A stretch of 64,000 nucleotides of DNA from NCBI RefSeq assembly GCF_037078405.1, contig NZ_JAYMGZ010000001.1, positions 310,001 to 374,000 of the forward strand, read 5' to 3'. Shown here piece after piece: positions 52,738 to 60,529 of this stretch. The position numbers and the translations under genes are program-made. How positions within the stretch are numbered: the first letter of the stretch is position 1; every line of letters starts with the position of its first letter. The notes under the pieces are model-generated. The model was not told the origin of the DNA and did not search any database. It saw only the letters and a program-made list of their open reading frames with translations. This DNA comes from Haloarcula sp. DT43. GTDB lineage: Archaea; Halobacteriota; Halobacteria; Halobacteriales; Haloarculaceae.

Positions 52738-54003
52738 GTGACTGTCGTGGGCCTCGACGATACGGACTCGCGCGAACGAGGGATGTGCACTACCTACGCC
52801 GCCGCCACCCTCGCGGCGTCGATACGGGACGCCGGGGGGACCGTCGAGCGCCTGCTCCTCGTCCGGCTGAACCCCGCAGTCGAGCACAAGACCCGCGGGA
52901 ACGCGGCGCTGGCCGTCCATACCGACCTCGACGCCGACGCGGCGCGAACTCTGGTCGAGGACGTGCTCGACATGGCCGAGACCGACGACCCCCGCACCAA
53001 CCCCGGCGCGGTCGTCGCCGACTGCGACCCCGACGCCGTCCCACCGCAGGTCGAGACGTTCGCCCGCGAGGCGATTCAATCGATACAGGCCCCGACCGCC
53101 GCGACGACGCTGGCCGACGTGGTCGGCTTCGCTCGTTGCCAGCGGGGCAACGGCCGCGGGCTGGTCGGCGCGCTCGCGGCGGTCGGGGCCTGGGCCGCGC
53201 TGTCGGACTGGACCTACGAACACATCGCGTACCGCGAGCGGGAGCGCTGGGGGACCGAGCGGACGGTCGACACGGAGAGCGTCCGGGCCGCGGCCGACGA
53301 GCACTACCCGACCGTGTGGGACACCGTCGACCGCGAATCCGGCTACCCGGTCTGTGTCCCGCGGACGCCGTGTCCGATTCTCTACGGGATTCGCGGCGAC
53401 GACCCCGGCGCCTGCCGCGCCGCCGCCGACGCCATCGAGAGCGAACCCATCGCCCGGCGGGCGACGTTCGTGACGAACCAGGGGACGGACGTGCACCTGC
53501 AGGACGCCCCGCTTGACGCAGTCGAGGCCGACAGCGCCTACCGCGTCACCGGCGACGTGGCCGTCGCGCCCGAGACGCGGGCGGGGGGCCACGTGTTCGT
53601 CACGCTCGAAGGCGACGGTGCGACCCTCGACTGTGCGGCCTTCGAACCGACGAAGGGATTCCGCGACCGCGTCCGCTCGCTCCGGGTCGGCGACCGGGTC
53701 ACCGCCTGTGGCGAGGTCAGCGACGGGACGCTCAAACTGGAGAAGTTCGCCGTCCGGGACCTCGTCCGGACCGAGCCCGTCACGCCGGACTGCCCGGACT
53801 GTGGCCGGTCGATGAAATCCGCCGGCCGGACCCAGGGCTACCGGTGCCGGGACTGCGGGACCAGCGCCGACGGCAAGGTCGACCGTCCCGTCGAACGGGC
53901 CCTCGAACGCGGGTGGTACGAGGTGCCCCCGGTCGCGCGCCGCCACATCGCCAAGCCGCTGGTCCGGGGCGGGTTCGACGCCCCAACCCACCCGGCCCGC
54001 TGA
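52738..54003 (+). CDS. tiaS: tRNA(Ile2) 2-agmatinylcytidine synthetase TiaS
   Basis: Modifies C34 of tRNA-Ile2 with agmatine so that it reads AUA codons. The 421-residue protein starts GLDDTDSRERGMCTTY, the TiaS N-terminal motif, followed by NPAVEHKTRGNAALAVH and CQRGNGRGLVGALAAVG (kinase-like core). An OB-fold region (VFVTLEGDGATLDCAAFEPTKGFRDRVRSLRVGDRVTACG) precedes the C-terminal zinc ribbon (CPDCGRSMKSAG and CRDCG). The GTG at 52738 is chosen over an in-frame TTG at 52711 because it directly precedes the conserved TVVGLDDTDS. Confidence 0.96.
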   Translation: MTVVGLDDTDSRERGMCTTYAAATLAASIRDAGGTVERLLLVRLNPAVEHKTRGNAALAVHTDLDADAARTLVEDVLDMAETDDPRTNPGAVVADCDPDAVPPQVETFAREAIQSIQAPTAATTLADVVGFARCQRGNGRGLVGALAAVGAWAALSDWTYEHIAYRERERWGTERTVDTESVRAAADEHYPTVWDTVDRESGYPVCVPRTPCPILYGIRGDDPGACRAAADAIESEPIARRATFVTNQGTDVHLQDAPLDAVEADSAYRVTGDVAVAPETRAGGHVFVTLEGDGATLDCAAFEPTKGFRDRVRSLRVGDRVTACGEVSDGTLKLEKFAVRDLVRTEPVTPDCPDCGRSMKSAGRTQGYRCRDCGTSADGKVDRPVERALERGWYEVPPVARRHIAKPLVRGGFDAPTHPAR

Positions 54004-54166
54004 GTCGATACCGTCGTGTGAACTTCACGGCCGGCGGCCGTCCCGGCTGGGTGCGCGGTTCGAACCGACTACCGGCGGGTAAGCACGGCGAACGGTCGAG
54101 TAATACGGGGATATACCACGATTTAGCCGCCGGATAACAAGGTCCCGAGCACTGGTACTCGCGGGC

Positions 54167-54373
54167 GTGAGCGACGAGATGACGGACACGCAACAGCGGA
54201 ATACGACGGACGGCGGTCGCACGGAGAAACTACTGACCGTCGAACACGAGCCGGCCGCCGACGGCGGTCAGCGTTCGATTCTGTATCCACCGGGCCTGTC
54301 GGACGCCGAATCGAAGACGAACTGGCTGGCCGTTTCCTCGGACTGTCTCGTCGCCCTCGAAGACGTTCAATAG
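54167..54373 (+). CDS. small acidic protein (DUF7511-like), tandem copy 1
   Basis: A 68-residue protein from GTG 54167 (ATG 54179 is an alternative). The part VEHEPAADGGQRSILYPPGLSDAESKTNWLAVSSDCLVALEDV aligns by eye with the next gene (PDGSERLICYAPDVEATDVEDQWLSVDADF) and with the 18934 gene, sharing a charged turn, an I/L-C/L-Y-x-P segment and W(L)(A/S)V. It is probably a domain of about 45 residues found in haloarchaea as DUF7511. Function unknown. A TATA-like GATATACC lies near 54110. Confidence 0.6.
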   Translation: MSDEMTDTQQRNTTDGGRTEKLLTVEHEPAADGGQRSILYPPGLSDAESKTNWLAVSSDCLVALEDVQ

Positions 54374-54417
54374 CCCTTACGCCCGATAATCCACTGGTAA
54401 CAATAGTAACACCTGTC

Positions 54418-54633
54418 GTGAGCCGAGACATGGACTCCGATACCCGGTCGACGAGCGAGGCGACGGCGGCGACGGACGCCGACGAGGGGGTGCTACCCGC
54501 CGTGGTGCGCTCCCGCCCCGACGGCAGCGAGCGACTCATCTGCTACGCCCCGGACGTCGAGGCGACAGACGTAGAGGACCAGTGGCTCTCCGTCGACGCC
54601 GACTTCCCGGTCTCGACGTTGCTGATGCGGTAG
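54418..54633 (+). CDS. small acidic protein (DUF7511-like), tandem copy 2
   Basis: A 71-residue protein from GTG 54418 (ATG 54430 is an alternative), 44 bases after copy 1. The N-terminus SRDMDSDTRSTSEATAATDADE is Ser/Thr/Asp-rich, and the C-terminal half VRSRPDGSERLICYAPDVEATDVEDQWLSVDADFPV repeats the domain of copy 1. Both genes share an opening GTGAGC codon pair, which supports tandem duplication. The 44-base spacer holds two GTAACA repeats. Confidence 0.6.
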   Translation: MSRDMDSDTRSTSEATAATDADEGVLPAVVRSRPDGSERLICYAPDVEATDVEDQWLSVDADFPVSTLLMR

Positions 54634-54744
54634 GTCAGTCTCCCGAGCAGCGCGGCAACCACGTCCTCGTCGTCCTGGAGTTCTCCCCCGCTCTTCTGAC
54701 CCGGCGAGCCGGCAGCCGTGTGGACGCGGCGAAACAAGCGACGG

Positions 54745-55701
54745 TCAGTACGTGTCGACGTTCGTCCCGACGGAACAGACGTACTCGCCGGTGGCGACCT
54801 GCGGGAGCCGACGGGCGCGCCAGAACACGCCGCTGGAGTCGGCGGTGATTTCGGCCTTGGGCTCGCCGAACACGTCGGTCACCTCGAACAGCGTCTCGCC
54901 GCGGGAGACGCGGTCGCCGAGGTCGGGCTTGAGGTCGAGGAGGCCGCCCACGGGGGAGCCGTACTGTTCGAACCCGGAGGCGCGGGTCTGCGGGCGGGTG
55001 TCGTGGTGCCCGTCGAGGAAGCCGTAGTAGCGCAACACGTTGAACACGCCGTCGACGCCCCGCTGGATGGACTGCTCGTCCCAGCCGACACAGCCGCCGA
55101 GCTCGGGGTCGATTGTCGGGACGCCCTCGTCGGGCGCGGCGCGGGCCAACTGTCCGTCGGGCCCCTTCTGGTCGAGGATGTAGCCACAGCCGAACACCTT
55201 CGCCAGTTCGAGACACTCGTCGTGGAGGCGATGCCGGGTGCCACACCGGACCCGAACCTCGTCTATCATCCGGGAGGTCGACCCCTGGTGTAAGTCGAGC
55301 ACGTAGTCGGCGCTGATGGCGGCGTCGAACGTCGCCGCGGCGATGCGCTCGCTGGACGTCCCGGTCTTGTCGCCCGGGTACGCCCGGTTCATCTTCGTGT
55401 CGTCGATGGGGTTGCGGTGCTCGGCGACCTGGAAGGCGTGGTAGTTGACGACGCCACAGACCAGAATCGTCCCGGACAGCTCCGTCGGGTCGAGTTTCGG
55501 GAGCGTCCGCTGGATGACGCCGACGCCGTTCAGTTCGTCGCCGTCGCTGGCCGCCTGTATGTAGAGGGTCCGTCCGTCGTCGACGCCGTTGACGACGGCG
55601 ACCGGTAGCCCGAACGCCGACCCGTCGCGGGTCTCACCGACCTCCAGCCGCCCCGTGTCCTTCTCACCGGGGGCGGCGGTCGCCGTACCGAAAGTAACCA
55701 T
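54745..55701 (-). CDS. succinylglutamate desuccinylase/aspartoacylase-like protein with altered zinc ligand
   Basis: A 318-residue M14-related amidohydrolase fold. In GRTLYIQAASDGDELNGVGV the metal site normally reads H-G-x-E, but here S-D-G-D-E has Asp53 where histidine is expected; Glu56 and the distal histidine in YVLDLHQGS remain. NPIDDTKMNRAYPG supplies the substrate-binding arginine region. The C-terminal half is a beta-rich domain with a biotinyl-like turn. The ATG at 55701 is used. A different metal or loss of activity is possible. It is flanked by unrelated small genes. Confidence 0.82.
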   Translation of the reverse strand: MVTFGTATAAPGEKDTGRLEVGETRDGSAFGLPVAVVNGVDDGRTLYIQAASDGDELNGVGVIQRTLPKLDPTELSGTILVCGVVNYHAFQVAEHRNPIDDTKMNRAYPGDKTGTSSERIAAATFDAAISADYVLDLHQGSTSRMIDEVRVRCGTRHRLHDECLELAKVFGCGYILDQKGPDGQLARAAPDEGVPTIDPELGGCVGWDEQSIQRGVDGVFNVLRYYGFLDGHHDTRPQTRASGFEQYGSPVGGLLDLKPDLGDRVSRGETLFEVTDVFGEPKAEITADSSGVFWRARRLPQVATGEYVCSVGTNVDTY

Positions 55702-55800
55702 TGTTCTCACGTTTGCCCTGGGAGCCTTTACTGGTTCGGATTTCACCGGCGGTTGCGACGGACCGACGGCATCTTGAGGCCGCCGTCCCTACCCGTCGGT

Positions 55801-56052
55801 GTGTCCCAGTCCGAGCCACGGAGCGGCAAAGCGGCGATGGTCGCGGCGCTGAACGTGCCACGCAACGCGAAGCTCGGCTTCGCGCTCGCCGGCCTGTTCA
55901 CGGCCGGGCTGTTCGCCCTCTTCGTCCTGCCCGGGACCGCGCGCCCGATGGGCTTCTACGTCGGGCTGGCGTTCGTCCTCGCTGTCTCCCTGGGCGGCCT
56001 GCTGACGGCGCTTCTCACGGTCGTGTCGGCCGTTCGACTCGCCAGACAGTAG
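55801..56052 (+). CDS. small membrane protein (DUF7536-like)
   Basis: An 83-residue protein from GTG 55801. After a short polar N-terminus (SQSEPRSGKAAMVAALNVPRNAKLGF) come two hydrophobic helices, AGLFTAGLFALFVLPGT and GLAFVLAVSLGGLLTALLTVV. The conserved LNVPRNA motif before the first helix matches haloarchaeal DUF7536 proteins. The upstream in-frame extension to 55753 is Arg-rich and overlaps no conserved sequence. Function unknown. Confidence 0.72.
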   Translation: MSQSEPRSGKAAMVAALNVPRNAKLGFALAGLFTAGLFALFVLPGTARPMGFYVGLAFVLAVSLGGLLTALLTVVSAVRLARQ

Positions 56053-56056
56053 CGGG

Positions 56057-57280
56057 CTACTCGCCGCCGGTCAGGTCCGTGAGCCGGTCGCCGCCGGTTC
56101 GTGTCCCTTTCGCGATGAGCACGTCGCCGGTCCGAATCTCCGTCTCCGGCCCCGGCGAGATGACCCAGTCGCCGCCCTCCCGGCCGGTGCGCTCGCTCTC
56201 GCCGGCCGCCCGCCGGACGGCGATGATGCGCATGCCCGTCGCCGTCTTGACCGCCGCGTCGCCGATGGTCCGCCCGGCGAGGTCGCTGTCGGGGTACACC
56301 GTGGTCCGGACGATGACCTCGTCGGACTCCTGAACGGCCTCGGCGACGACCGGGTGGGTCGACAGCCCCCGCAGGACGCCCTCGCTCATCTCCAGCGCGG
56401 CGTCGGAGATGACCTCCGTCGACCGGGCTAGGTGGACGAGGCCCCGCAGCGACACCGGGTCGTCGATATCGGCGGCGGCCCGGAGCGTCCAGGCCTCGAA
56501 CCGGGACTGGAGCGCGTCGACCTCGGCTTCGAGTTCGACCACTTCTTCTGCGACCTCCGCGCTGTCGAACAGCACCGCCCCGTAGGCCAGGTCGACCGCC
56601 AGTTCGCCCATGTCCTTCATCAGCACGATGGAGTCGACGGCCCGTTCGAGGTCGCGGACGCCACCCTCCGGCGGCTCCGGCGGTTCGTACGCGTCGCCGG
56701 TCGCGTCCCGGTAGACCTCGGCGACGCCGGTCTCGGGGCCCCGGAACAGCACCACGTCGCCCGCTTCGAGGCGCGTCTCCCGGTCGGGGTTGAGCAGCCA
56801 GTTCCCCTGCCGGCGAACCGCCAGCGCGCGGACGCCGGTCTCGGTTTCGAGGTTCAGGCCCCCGAGCGTCTCGCCGGCCAGCGGCGAGTCCGACCCGATT
56901 GTCGCCCGCACGAGCGTCTCGACCGCCTCGGGCAGCGCCGCCCGCATCGTGTCCGGGAGGCCGATGTCCTCCAGTACGACCTTGGCGATGTCGCCGGCGG
57001 CGTCGCTTATCTTCTCCGCGGCCCCGACCATCCCCAGGACGGGGGCCAGCGCCTCCGCGTCCGCCGTCGACCGGCAGGCCATCAGGAGGCTCATGCGCGC
57101 GCGCAACTGGAGCACGTCCATCTTCTCCTCCAGTTCGAGCACCTCCGCGGCCACGTCGTCGCTCCCCAGCAGGACGGCCGAGTACGAGAGGTCGATGAGC
57201 AACTCGGCGGTGTCTTTCATCTCGGCCAGCACCTGCTTGACGCTGACCGGTTCGTACTCGACCGTCCCTGTCGGGTCCAT
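56057..57280 (-). CDS. tandem PhoU-like plus RCK_C (TrkA-C) protein
   Basis: A 407-residue soluble protein built as a duplicated unit: PhoU-like helical domain (residues 10-105, EMKDTAELLIDLSYSAVLLGSDDVAAEVLELEEKMDVLQLRARMSLL) plus TrkA-C domain (about 125-205, VRATIGSDSPLAGETLGGLNLETETGVRALAVRRQG), then the same pair again (PhoU from about 230, RCK_C from about 320). The pairing occurs in haloarchaeal and methanogen proteins near K+ or cation transporters and resembles KhtT-type regulatory chains. It probably senses a nucleotide or ion and controls a transporter encoded elsewhere. Confidence 0.88.
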   Translation of the reverse strand: MDPTGTVEYEPVSVKQVLAEMKDTAELLIDLSYSAVLLGSDDVAAEVLELEEKMDVLQLRARMSLLMACRSTADAEALAPVLGMVGAAEKISDAAGDIAKVVLEDIGLPDTMRAALPEAVETLVRATIGSDSPLAGETLGGLNLETETGVRALAVRRQGNWLLNPDRETRLEAGDVVLFRGPETGVAEVYRDATGDAYEPPEPPEGGVRDLERAVDSIVLMKDMGELAVDLAYGAVLFDSAEVAEEVVELEAEVDALQSRFEAWTLRAAADIDDPVSLRGLVHLARSTEVISDAALEMSEGVLRGLSTHPVVAEAVQESDEVIVRTTVYPDSDLAGRTIGDAAVKTATGMRIIAVRRAAGESERTGREGGDWVISPGPETEIRTGDVLIAKGTRTGGDRLTDLTGGE

Positions 57281-57426
57281 AGCCGCCGGTTCGACGGCCC
57301 CGAGCAAAAGCGTTCCTCACTGTGTGGAACGGTAGCGCGAATTCCGGCCTGGCGGGACGAACAGCGACGACGCACGGCCTGTACCCATTCCACGCTTCTT
57401 TTCAGTTCAGCGAAATTTGTCTTCAC

Positions 57427-57789
57427 ATGTCCGAGACAGCCGACATTATCCAGAACTTCGGGGACTCCAAGCCTCGCGTCGTCGCCGACCTCCACAGCAC
57501 CACCTTCGAAATCGAGCACATCCGCGACGACGTGGCGGGCAAGTACTCCGATAGCGACCTCGACGAAGCGTACAAGCTCATCATGGCACACACAGTCACG
57601 GGGGACGACTTCAAATCGCTCATCGGGGAGGGGCGGTTCAACGCACAGACGTTGTTTTTCGAGGACATCGTCGTGTTCGTCTTCCCCTCGAAGCGGTACG
57701 AGGGGGTCTTCGCGTCCTTCGATTACGACGACAGCTTCCCCGTGACCGAACTCGTGAGGACGGTCTCCGAAACGCGGTCGGACCGGTAG
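57427..57789 (+). CDS. hypothetical protein (DUF7522-like)
   Basis: A 120-residue acidic protein. The pattern FEIEHIRDDVAGKYSDSDLDEAYKLIMAHT, then GRFNAQTLFFEDIVVFVFPSKRYEGVFASFDYD, resembles haloarchaeal DUF7522 proteins, which share I-R-D-D-V and a F-E-D-x-V-x-F segment. The fold looks like a PAS- or GAF-sized alpha/beta domain, but no ligand motif is visible. The ATG at 57427 is preferred to the in-frame start at 57322. A hairpin follows its stop codon. Confidence 0.6.
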   Translation: MSETADIIQNFGDSKPRVVADLHSTTFEIEHIRDDVAGKYSDSDLDEAYKLIMAHTVTGDDFKSLIGEGRFNAQTLFFEDIVVFVFPSKRYEGVFASFDYDDSFPVTELVRTVSETRSDR

Positions 57790-57825
57790 CGGGCTCCCCG
57801 ACGGCGCGCCCAGTCGCCCCGACGG

Positions 57826-57856
57826 CGCTGTGACTACCGGCACCGCGGTCACAGCG
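57826..57856. other. 9-bp inverted repeat between DUF7522-like gene and citrate synthase
   Basis: CGCTGTGAC (57826-57834) and GTCACAGCG (57848-57856) are perfectly complementary with a 13-base spacer. It lies 37 bases after one stop codon and about 100 bases before the citrate synthase ATG. A terminator (no T-tract seen), an operator or a stabilising stem are all possible. Confidence 0.45.
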
Positions 57857-57956
57857 ACGGATAACTGAACGAACGTCCAGCCCTGCGGTCCTGACATTGT
57901 GGCACACACGCTTGGAAAGAAAATGTTTTTCCCGGCAGGTAGGGAACTGATTGCGT

Positions 57957-59102
57957 ATGTCCGACGACCTCAAGAAGGGACTCGAGGGTGTCATCGTCGC
58001 CGAGTCCGAACTCAGCGTTATCGACGGCGACGCTGGCAAACTCGTGTATCGGGGGTACACCATCGAGGACCTCGCCAAAGGTGCCAGCTACGAAGAGGTG
58101 CTGTACCTGCTCTGGCACGGCCACCTGCCCAACCGGGACGAACTCTCCGAGTTCAAGCGTGCGATGGTGGACGCACGCGAGGTGGACGACGACGTCATCT
58201 CGACGGTCCGCCAGCTCGCCGAGGCCGACGAGGACCCGATGGCGGCGCTCCGGACCGCCGTGTCGATGCTCTCGGCGTACGACCCCGCGCCCGAGGACGC
58301 CGAGCCGACCGACGAGACGGTCAACCTCGAGACGGGTCGCCGCATTACGGCCAAGATTCCGACAATCATCGCGGCGTTCACCCGCATCCGCGACGGCAAC
58401 GAGCCCGTCGAACCCCGGGACGACCTCGACCACGCGGCGAACTTCCTCTACATGCTCAACGGGGAGGAGCCCGACGACGTGCTGGCGGACGTGTTCGACC
58501 AGGCGCTCGTGCTCCACGCCGACCACGGGCTCAACGCCTCGACGTTCTCGGCCATCACGACGGCGTCGACGCTGTCGGACGTCCACAGCGCGGTCACCTC
58601 CGCCATCGGGACGCTGAAGGGACCGCTCCACGGCGGCGCGAACCAGGACGTTATGGAGATGCTAAAGGAGGTCGACGACGCCGAGTCCGACCCGCTGGAG
58701 TGGGTCAAAAACGCCCTCGACGAGGGCCGCCGTGTCTCCGGGTTCGGCCACCGCGTCTACAACGTCAAGGACCCCCGGGCGAAGATTCTCGGCGAGCGCT
58801 CGAAGGAACTCGGCGAGGCCGCCGGCACGCTCAAGTGGTACGAGATGTCGACCACCATCGAGGACTACCTCATGGAGGAGAAGGGGCTGGCCCCGAACGT
58901 CGACTTCTACTCGGCGTCGACGTACTACCAGATGGGCATCCCCATCGACATCTACACCCCCATCTTCGCGATGTCCCGCGTGGGCGGCTGGGTCGCCCAC
59001 GTCTTCGAGTACATCGAGGACAACCGCCTGATTCGACCCCGCGCCCGGTACGTCGGTGCGAAGCCGGAAGACACGACGTTCGTGCCGCTGGACGAGCGGT
59101 AA
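57957..59102 (+). CDS. citZ: citrate synthase
   Basis: Condenses acetyl-CoA and oxaloacetate, entering the TCA cycle. The 381-residue protein is of the small (type I/II, archaeal) kind. Catalytic residues are visible: the first histidine region LHADHGLNASTF, the second in GPLHGGANQDVMEM, GFGHRVYNVKDPRAKIL with the substrate arginine, and the catalytic aspartate in APNVDFYSASTYYQ. The start SDDLKKGLEGVIVAESELS is family-typical, and the ATG at 57957 is used rather than TTG at 57951. The upstream sequence holds GAAAATGTTTTTCC. Confidence 0.96.
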   Translation: MSDDLKKGLEGVIVAESELSVIDGDAGKLVYRGYTIEDLAKGASYEEVLYLLWHGHLPNRDELSEFKRAMVDAREVDDDVISTVRQLAEADEDPMAALRTAVSMLSAYDPAPEDAEPTDETVNLETGRRITAKIPTIIAAFTRIRDGNEPVEPRDDLDHAANFLYMLNGEEPDDVLADVFDQALVLHADHGLNASTFSAITTASTLSDVHSAVTSAIGTLKGPLHGGANQDVMEMLKEVDDAESDPLEWVKNALDEGRRVSGFGHRVYNVKDPRAKILGERSKELGEAAGTLKWYEMSTTIEDYLMEEKGLAPNVDFYSASTYYQMGIPIDIYTPIFAMSRVGGWVAHVFEYIEDNRLIRPRARYVGAKPEDTTFVPLDER

Positions 59103-59405
59103 GACGCTCTCTGGCCGCAGTTTTTCGAAGCCTGACCCGCTGTGTGGCCGTGAGAACGTTCCATCGCGCGAACCTCCGTCAGACCTCTGCTCTGACGGGC
59201 CTTCGCTCGCTTTGAGCACGAAGACGGGGAGGGCAGGACCTAGCGTCCGGCGGCGAAGCCGGAATCGCCGCCCCGCGGCGATTCCGACTTCTTCGCCCAC
59301 GTTTTTCGAGGAGCCGTCTCCGCAGCGAGCGGAGCGAGCGAGGAACGGCGACGACGAAAAAGGTGGTGGACAAATGGTTTAACCTCGGCCCGAGTAGACC
59401 CCGCT
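59103..59405. other. 303-base intergenic region with long imperfect hairpin
   Basis: No gene of credible composition lies between citrate synthase and the next gene. It contains a 6-bp stem-loop (GTCAGA 59178-59183, TCTGAC 59191-59196) and a strong long stem: GGAATCGCCG (59261-59270) with CGGCGATTCC (59276-59285, loop CCCCG), continued outward by GGCGAAG (59252-59258) with CTTCGCC (59291-59297) across small bulges. A T-run at 59301-59306 follows the stem, and then GC-rich GAGCGA-type repeats. It may be a terminator, or a remnant of a small repeat element. Confidence 0.5.
59377..59384 (+). promoter_or_regulatory. TATA element of the DUF5808 gene
   Basis: GTTTAACC, identical to the upp element, lies about 25 bases before the ATG at 59406. 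Confidence 0.55.
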
Positions 59406-59681
59406 ATGGCAGAAAAACCCCAGTCGGGAACCTTGTTCGGCGTGCCGTATAACTTCGAACGACCGAGCCTCAAGCGGTTGGTGTCGGCCTACTGGAAGCC
59501 GGGCGAGGACATGCTGGTCGAGAAGCCCTTCGGCATCGGCTACACGCTGAACCTGGCGAACTGGCGCTCGTGGGTCGTGCTGGCGGTCGCCGGCGTGATG
59601 CTGTATCTCGAACGCGGCGGCAGCGGCGAGGAGTTCGACTCCGAGAGCGAGGACGAGCCGGTCGAAGTCGTCGTCGACTGA
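59406..59681 (+). CDS. DUF5808 domain membrane protein
   Basis: A 91-residue protein. SGTLFGVPYNFERPSLKRLVSAYWKPGEDMLVEKPFGIGYTLNL carries the DUF5808 consensus (G-x-P-Y-D/N-F ... W-x-P ... P-F-G-x-G-x-T-x-N), followed by one hydrophobic helix (SWVVLAVAGVMLYLE) and an acidic tail. It is a small membrane-attached protein of unknown function. Confidence 0.85.
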   Translation: MAEKPQSGTLFGVPYNFERPSLKRLVSAYWKPGEDMLVEKPFGIGYTLNLANWRSWVVLAVAGVMLYLERGGSGEEFDSESEDEPVEVVVD

Positions 59682-59762
59682 CGCCCCCAGGGCGGAGCGG
59701 CCCCAACACTCGGACGAACGCCGTTTCGACGGCTCTTTTGTCGCCGGGCGCGGTGTGCCGGT

Positions 59763-60416
59763 ATGCTCAATTTCGTCACGACCAACCCCGGGAAGGTCCG
59801 GGAGGCGACCGAGTACCTCGACGACGACATCAGACAGTTCGACTTCGACTACCCGGAGGTCCAGGCCGACGACCTGAAATCGGTCGCGGCCGAGGGGGCG
59901 CGGGCGGCCTACCGGGCGGCGGACGGGCCGGTCATCGTCGACGACGCGGGGCTGTTCATCGACGCCTTCGACGGGTTCCCCGGCCCGTACTCCTCCTACG
60001 TCGAGGACACGGTCGGCGTCGAGCGCGTCTGGCGCATGACCGAACCGGAAGAGGACCGGGCGGCGGCGTTCAAGACGGTCATCGCCTACTGCGACGGCGA
60101 GGGCTTCGAGGCGACCCCCGACCCGGACGGCATCGACCGCGAGGACCGGCGCGGACAGGACCTGGCGGCCGACGACCGCGCTGCGGCGACGACGGACGAG
60201 CAGGTCGACGATGGCGAGACCGTGCCGGTGAAACTGTTCGAGGGCCGCGTGCCCGGCGACATCGTCGCGCCCCGCGGCGAGAGCGGGTTCGGCTTCGACC
60301 CTATCTTCGAACACGACGGGACGACCTTCGCGGAGATGAGCACCGAACAGAAGAACGCCATCTCCCACCGCGGGCGGGCGCTGGCGAAGTTCGCGGAGTG
60401 GTACGGTGAGCGGTAG
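59763..60416 (+). CDS. rdgB: non-canonical purine NTP (dITP/XTP) pyrophosphatase
   Basis: Removes ITP, XTP and dITP from the nucleotide pool. The 217-residue RdgB/HAM1 protein starts NFVTTNPGKVREA with the substrate and metal motif, then VIVDDAGLFIDAF with the catalytic aspartate, PGPYSSYVEDTVGVE, SGFGFDPIFEHDG and SHRGRALAKFAEW. An acidic insertion of about 35 residues (DPDGIDREDRRGQDLAADD and following) lies between strands and is absent in typical family members. The last 26 bases lie in a 29-bp direct repeat. Confidence 0.95.
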   Translation: MLNFVTTNPGKVREATEYLDDDIRQFDFDYPEVQADDLKSVAAEGARAAYRAADGPVIVDDAGLFIDAFDGFPGPYSSYVEDTVGVERVWRMTEPEEDRAAAFKTVIAYCDGEGFEATPDPDGIDREDRRGQDLAADDRAAATTDEQVDDGETVPVKLFEGRVPGDIVAPRGESGFGFDPIFEHDGTTFAEMSTEQKNAISHRGRALAKFAEWYGER

Positions 60417-60529
60417 CGAACCGTCCGTCGAGGGATGCGTCGCATCCCTCGGAAGTTCCAGCGGCCGGGGCGCGGCGCTGGAACCCGACGCGACGTCGAG
60501 TCGCGGAGTGGTACGGTGAGCGGTAGCGA
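60391..60529 (+). repeat. 29-bp direct repeat flanking an 81-bp insert with two hairpins
   Basis: A 29-base sequence occurs identically at 60391-60419 and 60501-60529. The copies are 110 bases apart and the bases directly before and after differ. The 81-base segment between them (60420-60500) holds an 11-bp palindrome with a 1-base centre (CGAGGGATGCG 60429-60439, CGCATCCCTCG 60441-60451) and a 9-bp stem (GTTCCAGCG 60455-60463, CGCTGGAAC 60476-60484, 12-base loop). The first copy contains the rdgB stop; the second contains the start of the broken SDR gene. Confidence 0.9.

Noticed and set aside
54543-54737. 64-residue minus-strand frame (part SGGELQDDEDVVAALLGRLT looks protein-like)
   Set aside because: It needs a TTG start, lies mostly antisense to the second tandem mini-gene and ends in Ser/Thr-rich non-acidic sequence. 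It could be checked by homology search.
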